Assembly (NCBI GenBank): GCA_963724385.1
Contig: CAVRUJ010000001.1
Coordinates: forward strand, 434,001 to 498,000
Length of the DNA: 64,000 nucleotides
Source: DASXQK01 sp963724385
GTDB lineage: Bacteria > Pseudomonadota > Alphaproteobacteria > Dongiales > Dongiaceae
Reading direction: 5' to 3'
Shown: one piece after another, positions 35,311 to 43,843 of the stretch
Numbering within the stretch: position 1 is the first letter of the stretch
How the letters are laid out: each line of letters begins with the position of its first letter
Translations under genes and position numbers: made by a program
Notes under the pieces: generated by a model
Seen by the model: only the letters and a program-made list of their open reading frames with translations
Database searches by the model: none
What the model was told of the DNA's origin: nothing

Positions 35311-35715
35311 TCAGGGTGATTTTGCAGCTTTTTTCGCAATGCCGTCGAGGGCCGTCGCCATGGCCTCGGTATTCGCAGCGACGGCCGCGCCAAGGCCATG
35401 GCGTTGCGCCAGCCATTTCGGGTCGTTGTAAGACAGCCATACCCGGCCGGCCGCATCCTCGTGGACCAGCGCCTTCAACGGCAGATCGATGCCGATCGTC
35501 TGGCCCGCCTGCATGAGCGGCGTACCAGCCTTGGCGCTGCCGAAGATCAGGAGTTCCGTCGGCCGCAGCGCCAGGCCGACGGTGGCCGCACCCGCCGCAT
35601 GATCGATGCGCGCGAACACGGTCATGCCCTTGGCCCTGATCTCGGCCTCAAGGCGGTCCATCGTTTCCTTCGCACTGAAGTTGCTGGGAATGGTCGTCAT
35701 CCCATCTGCGGCCAT
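35311..35715 (-). CDS. DUF302 domain protein
   Basis: A 134-residue protein of the DUF302 family. The typical pattern is the N-terminal SAKETMDRLEAEIRAKGMTVFARIDHAAGA, then LLIFGSAKAGTPLM, IDLPLKALVHED and VWLSYNDPKWLAQRHG. The function of DUF302 is not established; members are small cytoplasmic or periplasmic proteins often found near metal or redox genes. No signal peptide is seen here. Same strand as, and 118 bp upstream of, the hydratase operon. Confidence 0.88.
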   Translation of the reverse strand: MAADGMTTIPSNFSAKETMDRLEAEIRAKGMTVFARIDHAAGAATVGLALRPTELLIFGSAKAGTPLMQAGQTIGIDLPLKALVHEDAAGRVWLSYNDPKWLAQRHGLGAAVAANTEAMATALDGIAKKAAKSP

Positions 35716-35919
35716 CGCATAGCCTCCTTACGGCCGTGTCTCGACAAGCAGCACGCTGAGGCTCGTCATCGCGCTTGCCCTATTGGATCGCCGGCACGCA
35801 CGCGGCCTCGAAGCCCCAATTCGGACAGACCGGAGTCGAACGGTCGCCGGTCAGATTACGGGAGCATAAGTTACAGTTGCTTTACCCGCACGGCACAAAA
35901 GGAAAGGGGGAGGCACCGA

Positions 35920-36096
35920 TCAGCGCTGGCGGAGCGCGATCCAGGAGGCGGCAATCCCGGTCAATGCCAAGATGACAACGATGCCGTGGTAGTCATCCTT
36001 GAGCCATAGGGACATGTCCCACAATCCCTGGGTGAGATCGCCGGCCAGGGTCATGGGCGACGGCAGGGCATTCCAAAGCTCGGACAACAGACCCAT
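35920..36096 (-). CDS. Small hydrophobic protein, 58 residues
   Basis: A short reading frame from the ATG at 36096 to a TGA at 35920-35922. GGAGGG lies 7-8 bases upstream of the start, a strong ribosome site. The product begins MGLLSELWNALPSPM, then has a polar WLKDDYHG segment and one membrane helix (IVVILALTGIAASWIAL) ending in RQR. I do not recognise a family. It is divergent from another 58-residue protein gene 97 bp away. Confidence 0.65.
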   Translation of the reverse strand: MGLLSELWNALPSPMTLAGDLTQGLWDMSLWLKDDYHGIVVILALTGIAASWIALRQR

Positions 36097-36193
36097 ATTG
36101 CGCCCTCCAAGGAAGGGCCGGTGTCACAAGGAAGATGATGAGAGTCCATATGTATGAAGAATTGGTTTCGGCCGATGCCGGAAGGAGGCGGAG

Positions 36194-36370
36194 ATGAACG
36201 GACGGGGTTTCTATGCCATTCGGGTCGAGGGCGCGAAATACGGCGTGGGATTCGGATCGGCGCTCGCCATCGCCATCTCCTACACCGCCAACCACTCCAT
36301 TCTCTGGGCGATCGTCGACGGGCTGCTCAGCTGGATCTATGTCCTCTATTTCGCGCTATTCCGGAGCTGA
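36194..36370 (+). CDS. Small hydrophobic protein, 58 residues
   Basis: A short reading frame from ATG 36194 to TGA 36368-36370, preceded by AAGGAGGCGGAG, an excellent ribosome site. It begins MNGRGFYAIRVEGAKYGVGF and continues with a hydrophobic half (ALAIAISYTANHSILWAIVD, then LLSWIYVLYFALF). One or two membrane helices are likely. No family recognised. Its end overlaps the convergent FUSC gene by 25 bp. Confidence 0.68.
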   Translation: MNGRGFYAIRVEGAKYGVGFGSALAIAISYTANHSILWAIVDGLLSWIYVLYFALFRS

Positions 36371-37473
36371 CCCGCCATCTCATCCACGCGCTCGGCCAGG
36401 TCCCGCAGATTGCGGCCCAGCTGATCGAGAACGAAGGCGATGCCGAAAAGATGGCTGGCACCCGCGGCCGTGAGAGCGCGGGTGAGGCCTTCCTTGCGTA
36501 GCTCGGCCACCGTGGCCGCGTAGGCGCGCAAAGCCTTGCTGCAGGCATCGCGGGACGGCGCCGCCTCACGTTGAGACAGCGCAGCCGCGGCCGCCTTGAA
36601 GTACGCGGCGAGGGCCATGGCGACATCGGCTGTCGCGGGCGCGAGGCGGCCGGCGACGGGCTCCGGCAAAGGTTCCACCGTGGCGCGGCCGATCATGGCC
36701 AAGTCGAGGCGGAGCCGATTGAGGTTGCGCCGAAGCGGCTCGGGTTCCGGATCGTCGGTCAAACGCCCGGCTCGCTCGCGCCGGGCTTCGTCGGCCGCCG
36801 CTTCGACCCCGGCCAAGGCCCGGCGGAGTTCGGCATGCAGGCGCAACAGGGTCGCGCTGTCGGCGGCGCTCGCCGGATGTGGCAGCAACGCTCCCGTGAG
36901 CTCGCTCATGAGCCTGAGCGTCCGGCTCGCCGCCGCGGCGAGCGCGCCATGGGCCCGGGTTGGCAGCACCAGGAGGGAGACGGCCAGCGCCACCGCGACG
37001 CCCAGCAGGATCTCGATCACCCGTTCGAGAGCATAGGCGAAAGGGCCTGCCTGCTGGGCCTGGGTGCTCATGAGCACGATGATCGCCGTGACCGGCGCGA
37101 TCCTGAGCCAGGGCTTGAGTGAGGCCAGCAGGGCCAAAGGACCCACGGACAGCGCCAGGCCGAAGGCAAGCCCGAGGGCGTCGCCGTGGGGCAGGGCAAG
37201 ACTGACGGCGACGCCCCAAACAGCGCCACCGAGCGTTCCCGCCAGCCGATCGAAGGTCGCCTTGAGGGAGCCGCCGAGGTTCGCCTGCATGACGATGACC
37301 GCGGTCAGCACCGCCCAATACACCTGAGGCAAGTGCAGCAGCTCGGCGGTGGCGAAGGCCAGGAGTGCCGCGATGGTGGTGCGGGCGGCGAGCTTGAGTT
37401 CGCTGCCGTGACGCCTTGCCCAGGCCCGGATCCCGTGGGCGTCGGGTCTGGGCGTCTCTGGCTTGTCGCTCAA
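36346..37473 (-). CDS. FUSC-family membrane transporter (aromatic-acid exporter-like)
   Basis: About 375 residues. The N-terminal half has six hydrophobic segments starting AARTTIAALLAFATAELL and HLPQVYWAVLTAVIVMQAN, the pattern of the fusaric-acid resistance/aromatic-acid efflux family. The second half is a long cytoplasmic helical domain rich in Ala, Arg and Leu. No ATG is well placed; a TTG at 37473 directly after GCAGGGA is the best start. It ends inside the small protein gene at 36194. The frame is open much further upstream, but that part is antisense to the symporter gene's own frame and is not coding. Confidence 0.78.
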   Translation of the reverse strand: MSDKPETPRPDAHGIRAWARRHGSELKLAARTTIAALLAFATAELLHLPQVYWAVLTAVIVMQANLGGSLKATFDRLAGTLGGAVWGVAVSLALPHGDALGLAFGLALSVGPLALLASLKPWLRIAPVTAIIVLMSTQAQQAGPFAYALERVIEILLGVAVALAVSLLVLPTRAHGALAAAASRTLRLMSELTGALLPHPASAADSATLLRLHAELRRALAGVEAAADEARRERAGRLTDDPEPEPLRRNLNRLRLDLAMIGRATVEPLPEPVAGRLAPATADVAMALAAYFKAAAAALSQREAAPSRDACSKALRAYAATVAELRKEGLTRALTAAGASHLFGIAFVLDQLGRNLRDLAERVDEMAGQLRNSAK

Positions 37474-37487
37474 TCCCTGCGGCCGGT

Positions 37488-39020
37488 TCAGCGATAGTCC
37501 GCCGCAGCGGTCTCGTCCCGCCGCTCGCCGCCGGCGGCATTGAAGATCAGGCTCAGGCCCGCGGCCACGACGATGTTGACGATGAGGGAATAGAGCGCGG
37601 CATAGCCGGGCAGGGTATAGCCGAAGAGGGAGAGCGGAAACACCGAGGCCTTGAACGCGAGGGTGCCCGCCATCCAGCTGCCGCTGGCGATGCCGGCGGC
37701 CCAGCCGGCGAGGAGCGCGCGCGGCTCGAACCAGCGGGTATAGAGGCCGAAGATCACGGCCGGCAGGGTCTGGATGATCCAGATGCCGCCCAGCAGCTGG
37801 AGCTGGATGGCGTATTGCAGGGGCAGCAGGATGATGAAGACGAGGGCCCCGGCCTTGACGATCAGGGAGACGATCTTGGCCATGCGCGATTCTTCGGCAT
37901 CGCTGCAATCGGGCCGGATCATCTCCTTGTAGATGTTGCGGGTGAAGAGATTGGCGCAGGCGATGGACATGACCGCGGCAGGCACCAGGGCGCCGATGCC
38001 GATGGCGGCAAAGGCGACGCCGGTGAACCAGTCGGGGAATGAGGCCATCAGCAGGGCCGGCACGGCGAAATTGTTGCCATAGTGGGAGAAGCCGTCGGCG
38101 TAGGCGGGGTTCTGCTTCACCCCCGCCGCGAGCGCCATGTAGCCCATGAGGGCAAGCAGGCCGAGGACGAAGGAATAGGCCGGCAGCATCGCCGCGTTGC
38201 GTCGGATGACATGCCGGCTGTTGGCGCTGAGCACGCCCGTCATGGCATGCGGATAGAGGAAGAGGGCAAGCGCCGAGCCCAGTGCCAGAGTGGCGTAGCC
38301 GCCATAGGCGCCGAGGCTCGCGGCCGTGGGCGGAGCCAGGATCAGCTTCGCCGGCGCGACGGCGGCGAAAATCTTGCCGTAGCCGCCGAGCTCGGCGGGA
38401 ATGACGATGATGACGGCAATGATCGTGGCGTAGATCAGCAGGTCCTTGACGACGGCGATGGCCGCAGGAGCGCGCAAGCCGCTGGTGTAGGTGAAGGCGG
38501 CAAGGATCAGGAAGGCGATGACGAGGGGAAGATCGCCCGCGAGGCCCTGGCCGCCAATCCCCATGGCTCCGATGACGACCTGGAGGCCCACGAGCTGCAG
38601 GGCGATGTAAGGCATGGTCGCAACCAAGCCCGTGATCGCGACTGCGACCGCGAGCGGCCGGCTGCCATAACGCCCGCGCACGAAATCGGCGGCGGTGATG
38701 TAGCCGCGCCTGTGAGCGACCGACCAGAAGCGCGGGAAGACCATGAAGATGAAGGGATACACGATGATTGTGTAGGGCACGGCGAAGAAGCCGACCGCGC
38801 CCGCGCCGAAAACCAGGGCAGGCACGGCGATGAAGGTGTAGGCCGTGTAGAGATCGCCGCCCAGCAGGAACCAGGTGACGATCGTGCCGAACCGGCGTCC
38901 CCCCAGCCCCCATTCATGGAGCAGGTCCAGATCGCCCGGCCGCCAGCGCGCCGCGACGAAACCCAGGATGGTCACGCAACCGAACAGGACGACGAAAACG
39001 CTGACGATGGTCCAGTTCAC
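37488..39020 (-). CDS. Sodium:solute symporter family protein (monocarboxylate/panthothenate-type)
   Basis: A 510-residue SSS-family transporter with about 13 hydrophobic segments. Typical features are the start VLFGCVTILGFVAARWRPGDLDLLHEWGLGGRRFG, then WFLLGGDLYTAYTFIAVPAL, and YITAADFVRGRYGSR. It moves an organic solute (often a monocarboxylate) with sodium. The small DUF3311 gene ends 59 bp upstream on the same strand; such small proteins commonly accompany this transporter type. The substrate is not determined by sequence. Confidence 0.9.
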   Translation of the reverse strand: MNWTIVSVFVVLFGCVTILGFVAARWRPGDLDLLHEWGLGGRRFGTIVTWFLLGGDLYTAYTFIAVPALVFGAGAVGFFAVPYTIIVYPFIFMVFPRFWSVAHRRGYITAADFVRGRYGSRPLAVAVAITGLVATMPYIALQLVGLQVVIGAMGIGGQGLAGDLPLVIAFLILAAFTYTSGLRAPAAIAVVKDLLIYATIIAVIIVIPAELGGYGKIFAAVAPAKLILAPPTAASLGAYGGYATLALGSALALFLYPHAMTGVLSANSRHVIRRNAAMLPAYSFVLGLLALMGYMALAAGVKQNPAYADGFSHYGNNFAVPALLMASFPDWFTGVAFAAIGIGALVPAAVMSIACANLFTRNIYKEMIRPDCSDAEESRMAKIVSLIVKAGALVFIILLPLQYAIQLQLLGGIWIIQTLPAVIFGLYTRWFEPRALLAGWAAGIASGSWMAGTLAFKASVFPLSLFGYTLPGYAALYSLIVNIVVAAGLSLIFNAAGGERRDETAAADYR

Positions 39021-39079
39021 GGGCCGCTGTTCCCCCGGCGCATGCCCCTATTCCCCCAGCGGACGAACCGCATCCATGC

Positions 39080-39292
39080 TCACTCGCCCGTCAGGTAGGC
39101 GAGCAGGGTCAGCCCGGCGCTGATCACGATCCACAGAAGCTGATACCAATAGAAGAACGGAATCCCCGCCAGCTGGGGCTCCACGGAATTGTAGGAGGGA
39201 ACCCACAGCACGGCGAGGAAGGGGACGAGCAGCAGCAGCTCGGGCCAGCGCGCGCGCCGGCGCCTGGTTTCAGCCGAAGGCTTTTCCGACAA
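39080..39292 (-). CDS. DUF3311 small membrane protein, symporter partner
   Basis: A 70-residue protein with an arginine-rich N-terminus (ETRRRRARWPE) and two hydrophobic segments (LLLLVPFLAVLWVPSYN and FFYWYQLLWIVISAGLTLLAY). This PSYN and FYWYQLLW layout is that of DUF3311 proteins, which are regularly encoded immediately before sodium:solute symporters, as here. A role as accessory subunit is inferred from this constant pairing. Confidence 0.87.
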   Translation of the reverse strand: MSEKPSAETRRRRARWPELLLLVPFLAVLWVPSYNSVEPQLAGIPFFYWYQLLWIVISAGLTLLAYLTGE

Positions 39293-39423
39293 GGCTTCCT
39301 CCCGAATCGGGACATCAAAACGCCGCTTGCTTGCGGCATAATGTCATCGTCGGCAGGAGGCGGCAACGCCCGGCCTGGGCGTCTTGGATCGCCCGGGCAT
39401 CTTGAACCAAAGGAGCAGCTATC

Positions 39424-39984
39424 GTGAACGAGCCAATCAAAGTCGCGGCCTTCTGCGGGAGCCTGCGCAAGGGATCCTATAACCGCATGGCGTTGAACGC
39501 CGCGATGACCCTGGCGCCTGCCGGAATGACTTTGGAAGAAGTGGCGATCGGGGAGCTGCCGCTCTACAACGCCGACCTGCATCAGGCGGGCTTTCCCGCC
39601 GCGGTCGAGCGCGCGATCGCCAGCGTGGCCGCCGCCGATGCCCTGCTGTTTGTCAGCCCCGAATACAACTACTCGATCCCGGCACCGCTCAAGAACGCGG
39701 TCGACTGGATTTCGCGAGCGCCTAAGCAGCCCTTCGCCGGCAAGGCCGCGGCCGTCATGGGCGCCTCCATGAGCCTGCTGGGCGGGGTGCGCGCGCAATT
39801 GCATCTGCGCCACAGCATGGTCTTCCTCGACATGCATGCGGTGAACAAGCCCGAGGTGATGATCGCCCAGGCGCAGAACAAGTTCGATGCGGCCGGGAAT
39901 CTGACCGACGAGATCGCGCGCGGGCTCATCCGCGACCTGCTGGCCGCACTCGCCGGCTGGTCGCGGAAGCTCAAGGCCGCCTGA
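39424..39984 (+). CDS. NADPH-dependent FMN reductase (chromate/quinone-type)
   Basis: A 186-residue flavodoxin-fold protein. It begins KVAAFCGSLRKGSYNRMAL, the phosphate-binding loop for FMN, and has the middle motif FVSPEYNYSIPAPLKNAVDWISR, the signature of the NADPH-dependent FMN/quinone reductases such as ChrR. It reduces quinones, chromate or azo compounds with NADPH. An AAAGGAG site lies upstream. It probably forms a transcript with the metallo-hydrolase gene 21 bp downstream. Confidence 0.93.
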   Translation: MNEPIKVAAFCGSLRKGSYNRMALNAAMTLAPAGMTLEEVAIGELPLYNADLHQAGFPAAVERAIASVAAADALLFVSPEYNYSIPAPLKNAVDWISRAPKQPFAGKAAAVMGASMSLLGGVRAQLHLRHSMVFLDMHAVNKPEVMIAQAQNKFDAAGNLTDEIARGLIRDLLAALAGWSRKLKAA

Positions 39985-40005
39985 GGAAGGCCGGCGAGAG
40001 CAGCC

Positions 40006-40887
40006 ATGCTCAACGACCGAAACTTCGATTGCGCCTATGGCGTCGCCGAACAGGTCTCGCCGTTCATTCGCCGGGTCGTCGCCCGCAATCCGGGGCCTTT
40101 CACCTTTCTCGGCACCGGCACCTACATCGTCGGCCGTGGCCGGGTGGCGGTCATCGATCCCGGCCCCGATCTCAGCGACCACGTCGAGGCCCTGCTTGCG
40201 GCTCTTGCCGGCGAGATGGTCTCCCAGATCCTCATCACCCACACCCATATCGACCATTCTCCTGCCGCCGCCGCGCTCAAGGCGGCGACGGGGGCGCCGT
40301 GCCTCGGCTTCGGCCGCCATGGGGCGCGCGGCGAAACCGGCGAGGCCGGCGCCGATCTCGCCTTCGATCCGGATATCCGGATGGCCGATGGCGATGAAGT
40401 CTCGGGCGAAGGCTGGACTCTGACGGCCCTCCACACCCCGGGCCATGCCTCCAACCATCTCTGCTTCGCGCTGGCCGAGGAGCAGGCGTTGTTTTCCGGC
40501 GACCAGGTCATGGGCTGGTCGACCACAGTGATCAGCCCGCCGGACGGCGACATGGCGGCTTACATGGCCTCCCTCGATCGCCTGCTGGCGCGCCGGGACA
40601 AGATCTACTGGCCGACCCATGGCGGCCCGATCCGCGATCCGCAGGCCCATGTCGCCGAGCTCATCGCCCATCGCCGGGCCCGGCGCGCGGCCATTCTTGA
40701 GGCATTGGACAGCGGGCCCGCGCGGCCGGCCGACATCGTCGCCAAGGTCTATCTCGGCCTGGATCCGCGCCTGGTCGAAGCCGCGGCGGAATCGGTACGC
40801 GCCCACCTGATCGAACTGGTGGCCGCCGGGCTGGTGGTGGAGCAGGGCGGCGTCTGGCGCCGGGTTCAGGCGGGAAGCGGAATGTAG
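40006..40887 (+). CDS. MBL-fold metallo-hydrolase
   Basis: A 293-residue metallo-beta-lactamase-fold protein. The metal motif HTHIDHSPAAA, then LHTPGHASNH with the third metal His, the SGDQVMGWST segment with the bridging Asp and a final PTHGGPI are in the standard order. A C-terminal winged-helix-like tail (about residues 225-290) resembles LACTB2/RNase-type relatives. The substrate is unknown. Its last 22 bp overlap the convergent pirin gene. Confidence 0.92.
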   Translation: MLNDRNFDCAYGVAEQVSPFIRRVVARNPGPFTFLGTGTYIVGRGRVAVIDPGPDLSDHVEALLAALAGEMVSQILITHTHIDHSPAAAALKAATGAPCLGFGRHGARGETGEAGADLAFDPDIRMADGDEVSGEGWTLTALHTPGHASNHLCFALAEEQALFSGDQVMGWSTTVISPPDGDMAAYMASLDRLLARRDKIYWPTHGGPIRDPQAHVAELIAHRRARRAAILEALDSGPARPADIVAKVYLGLDPRLVEAAAESVRAHLIELVAAGLVVEQGGVWRRVQAGSGM

Positions 40888-41741
40888 TCGGTCTCGCCCG
40901 GGACCTTGGGGAAACGGCCCTCGGCCCAGTCGCTCTTGGCCTGGTCGATCCGTTCGCGCCGGCTGGAAACGAAGTTCCAATAGAGATGCCGGTGACCATC
41001 CAGCGGCGCTCCGCCCATCAACAGGAACCGCGCGCCTTTTCCGCTGGTGAGCTTCGGCTCTGCTTCCCCGGCAAATACAAGGAGATGGGCGGCCCCATGG
41101 CTCTCGCCGTCGACCTCGACTTCGCCGGAGATGATGTAGATCGCCCGTTCTGGGTGTTCGCGCGGAATCGATAGGCTCGCGCCTGCTGGCAGCTCGACGT
41201 CGGCATAGAGAGTGGGCGAAAGCACGGCGACGGGCGCGCTATGACCGAAGGCCGTGCCGGCGATCAGGCGAAGTCGCGCGCCGTCGAGAGCGAAGGTGGG
41301 CAGGCTCGTTCCCGGATGATGGGCGAAGCGGGGCTCGCTTTCCTCGCTCGCCGCCGGCAAGGCGACCCAGGACTGGATGCCGTGAAGACGCGGGCCCTTG
41401 GCTCGCTCCTCGGGGCTGGAGCGTTCGGAATGGACGATGCCGCGGCCGGCGGTCATCCAGTTGACGTCACCCGGCCGGATCGGCTGGACATAGCCCAGGC
41501 TGTCGCGATGGGTGATCTCGCCTTCCAATAGGTAGGTCACCGTCGCCAGCCCGATATGGGGATGGGGCCTGACATCCATGCCCTGTCCCGGCGCCATGGC
41601 GACGGGCCCGAAATGATCGAGGAAGACGAAGGACCCGACCGACCGGCGGGCGGCCGCCGGCAGCAGACGCCTGACCGCGAAATCGCCGATGTCGCGCATG
41701 CGCGGCTCGATCACGGCTTCGACGGCGGGGCTGGCGACCAT
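40866..41741 (-). CDS. Pirin family protein
   Basis: A 291-residue bicupin of the pirin family. The iron-binding N-terminal cupin shows VRPHPHIGLATVTYLLEGEI and MTAGRGIVHSERS with His and Glu ligands; the C-terminal cupin is weaker (VELPAGASLSIP). Pirins act as quercetinases or redox-responsive regulators. It is transcribed away from the 34-bp motif at 41820-41853, which lies 79 bp upstream and could serve this promoter as well as the plus-strand one. Confidence 0.92.
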   Translation of the reverse strand: MVASPAVEAVIEPRMRDIGDFAVRRLLPAAARRSVGSFVFLDHFGPVAMAPGQGMDVRPHPHIGLATVTYLLEGEITHRDSLGYVQPIRPGDVNWMTAGRGIVHSERSSPEERAKGPRLHGIQSWVALPAASEESEPRFAHHPGTSLPTFALDGARLRLIAGTAFGHSAPVAVLSPTLYADVELPAGASLSIPREHPERAIYIISGEVEVDGESHGAAHLLVFAGEAEPKLTSGKGARFLLMGGAPLDGHRHLYWNFVSSRRERIDQAKSDWAEGRFPKVPGETDYIPLPA

Positions 41742-41819
41742 GGGGCCCTGTCCTTGTCATGTTCTTCCTTGCCGAGAATAGCGCACAGCGGTCTTCCGGA
41801 TCGAGGCCGGGCAATGACC

Positions 41820-41853
41820 CGGCGGTATCGAGTCCATAGACAAGCGGCATTTC
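41820..41853 (+). promoter_or_regulatory. LysR-type box motif, copy A (upstream of 41949 gene; pirin divergent)
   Basis: TATCGAGTCCATA at motif positions 7-19 (a T-N11-A box) and GGCATTTC at 27-34. It lies 95 bp before the ATG at 41949 and 79 bp before the divergent pirin gene. Same internal spacing as copies B-D. Confidence 0.7.
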
Positions 41854-41948
41854 ATCTCTTGGCGCGCCAGGTCGAGACTTTCGAGCCTCGGGAACAAGCG
41901 GACCCGCTCGCAAGCGGGGATTCCGCCCAGCATGGAAGGAGACGCGTC

Positions 41949-42254
41949 ATGCGCTGTTTCGAGAAAACACTGTCCCATCGTCGGCCATGGAGCCGCGCGC
42001 TGATGGAGCTGCTGGGCGCCCGGCTTCGCCGTGCACTGTCAGTGCCGGACGCAACGGCGGCGGATCTTCAGGCCGCCGAAGCCATGATCGCCGCCGCGCG
42101 CTGCGCCTTCGGCCCGTTCGATGTAAGGCGCGAGGGTTCCAAGCTTCGCTATTCGGCCGCACCGGACGCCTTGGGGATGCATCGGCAGCCCTTGGCCGAG
42201 CTGCCTGGGTCCGCCTGCGCAGCCAGGCCTTTGCGCGATTGCTATCCTCATTGA
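41949..42254 (+). CDS. Small protein of unknown function
   Basis: A 101-residue protein with a clear AAGGAG ribosome site 8 bases before its ATG. It has an N-terminal helical part (RALMELLGARLRRALS), then a segment AADLQAAEAMIAAARCAFGPFD, and four cysteines, none in a known metal motif. I do not recognise a family. It is the first gene after motif copy A, and the disulfide-reductase-like gene follows 34 bp later, so both probably share that promoter. Confidence 0.62.
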   Translation: MRCFEKTLSHRRPWSRALMELLGARLRRALSVPDATAADLQAAEAMIAAARCAFGPFDVRREGSKLRYSAAPDALGMHRQPLAELPGSACAARPLRDCYPH

Positions 42255-42288
42255 TTTCGCCAAGCGGGTTCGCGGACGGGAGAGAGCG

Positions 42289-43638
42289 ATGCCAGAGGTC
42301 TATGACGTGCTCGTGCTGGGTGCGGGCAATGCCGGCATGGGTGCTGCCGGCGTAGCCCGCGCCGCCGGCCGGAACGTGGCAATCGTGGAGGGGCGCGACG
42401 TTGGCGGGACTTGCCCCTTGCGCGGCTGCGTGCCCAAGAAAGTGCTGGTCGCCGCGGCCCAGGCGTTGCATCAAATCTCGCTGGCGCCCGTTCACCACAT
42501 AGCGGTCGGCGGCGCCAAGCTCGATTGGGGCAAGCTCATTGCCCGGGAGCGCAGCTTCGTCGACGGCGTTTCGGCTTCCTTCGAAAGAAGCCTGGCCGAT
42601 CGCGGCATCGCCCTCTATCGGGGCCGCGCCCGCTTCGTCGATCGCGGCCGGGTCGCTGTCGACGGCAAGATCCTCGCGGCCGACAAAATCGTCGTCGCCA
42701 CCGGTTCCAAGCCGCGGCCGCTGGCCATTCCGGGGTCCGATCATCTCATCACCAGCGAAGATATCCTGGAAATGACGGCTTTGCCCGAAAGCCTGATCTT
42801 TATCGGCGGCGGGGTGATCGCGCTGGAATTCTCCCACGTCTTCGCGCGCGCGGGCTGCAAGGTGACCATCCTTGAAGGCACCGAGCGCCTGCTTCCGGCG
42901 ATGGACGCCGAGGCCGTGGAGGCCCTGCAGGCCGAAAGCGAGCGAATCGGCATCGCCGTGCATACGGGCGTCGCGGTGGAGAAGATCACAGCGGAGGGCA
43001 ACCGCTTCACGGTGGAAGCGAAGATCGCCGGCGCGCCGCGAAGCTTTACCGCCGAGCGGGTTGCCAATGGAGCCGGCCGGATCGCCGATCTTGCGGAGCT
43101 CGATCTGAAAGCCGGCGGCATCGCCCATGACGGTCTCAAGATCTCCGTCGACCGGCATCTGCGCAGCACCTCCAATCCGGCCGTCTATGTCGCCGGCGAT
43201 GCCCTTTGGTCCTCGCCCCAGCTTTCCCCCATCGCCACCTATGAGGGCCGGCTGGTGGGCGAGAACATCGTCGGCGGCGACAAGTTGGAGCCGGAATACG
43301 AGAGCATCCCGTCCAACGTCTACGCCGTGCCGGCGCTCGCCAGCGTCGGCATGACCGAAGCGGCGGCGAAGGCGGCTGGGCGGAACTTCACCGCAAGAAA
43401 GAGCGACATGCGCGGCTGGCGTTCGGCCAGGACCTACGCCGAGACAGTGGCCTTCTCCAAGGTGCTCGTCGAAAACGGCAGCGGGCGCATCCTCGGCGCC
43501 CATATGGTCGGCCATGGCGCGGAGGAGGTCATCCACCTCTTCGCCTTTGCCATCAAGCACGGCGTGACCGCCAAGAGCCTGGCAGACACGGTCTACGCCT
43601 ATCCGACCTTCTCCTCAGATCTGAAATTCATGCTGTGA
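42289..43638 (+). CDS. Class I pyridine-nucleotide disulfide oxidoreductase lacking the HPT dyad
   Basis: A 449-residue flavoprotein of the glutathione/lipoamide dehydrogenase group. It has the FAD motif VLVLGAGNAGMGAAG, the redox-active pair in GGTCPLRGCVPKK (Cys42 and Cys47), the NAD(P)H motif FIGGGVIALEFSHVFARAGC and a late YVAGDALW FAD motif. The C-terminus reads YAYPTFSSD where active disulfide reductases have HPTxxE, so the catalytic His-Glu dyad is absent; activity on a disulfide would need another base or the protein has another role. It lies in the putative redox regulon, 34 bp after the 41949 gene. Confidence 0.88.
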   Translation: MPEVYDVLVLGAGNAGMGAAGVARAAGRNVAIVEGRDVGGTCPLRGCVPKKVLVAAAQALHQISLAPVHHIAVGGAKLDWGKLIARERSFVDGVSASFERSLADRGIALYRGRARFVDRGRVAVDGKILAADKIVVATGSKPRPLAIPGSDHLITSEDILEMTALPESLIFIGGGVIALEFSHVFARAGCKVTILEGTERLLPAMDAEAVEALQAESERIGIAVHTGVAVEKITAEGNRFTVEAKIAGAPRSFTAERVANGAGRIADLAELDLKAGGIAHDGLKISVDRHLRSTSNPAVYVAGDALWSSPQLSPIATYEGRLVGENIVGGDKLEPEYESIPSNVYAVPALASVGMTEAAAKAAGRNFTARKSDMRGWRSARTYAETVAFSKVLVENGSGRILGAHMVGHGAEEVIHLFAFAIKHGVTAKSLADTVYAYPTFSSDLKFML

Positions 43639-43724
43639 AGCTGCCTGTCCTCGGCCCTTTGCGGGCAAGGGCTTCGGCAACAGTTGGTTCCTTGCCGCAG
43701 CCAAAACGGGCGCCGGCCATCGAC

Positions 43725-43758
43725 CGCCGGCATCGAAACCATAGTCAGATGGCATTTC
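43725..43758 (+). promoter_or_regulatory. LysR-type box motif, copy B (upstream of the cupin gene)
   Basis: CATCGAAACCATA at motif positions 7-19 and GGCATTTC at 27-34, 85 bp before the cupin ATG at 43844. Position 7 is C instead of T, but the ATCGAAACCAT core equals copies C and E. Confidence 0.7.
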
Positions 43759-43843
43759 AGCTTCCCCGCCAGCTGGCCGATCCTCTCTTCCGTAGCGCGC
43801 TGGTTCGCGCGATTCACATCAGGAAGAAAAGGAAAGCTGACCC

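Noticed and set aside
35830..35905. tRNA-like stretch on the minus strand, with a GTTCGACTCC segment and a D-loop-like GGTAAAGCA
   Set aside because: The anticodon arm does not pair, the T-stem needs an 8-base loop, and no acceptor stem or CCA end can be formed. I treat it as a chance resemblance.
36346..38913. An 855-codon minus-strand frame joining the FUSC protein to an N-terminal extension
   Set aside because: The extension is an alternative frame of the symporter gene with no recognisable features; a TTG at 37473 begins the real FUSC gene.
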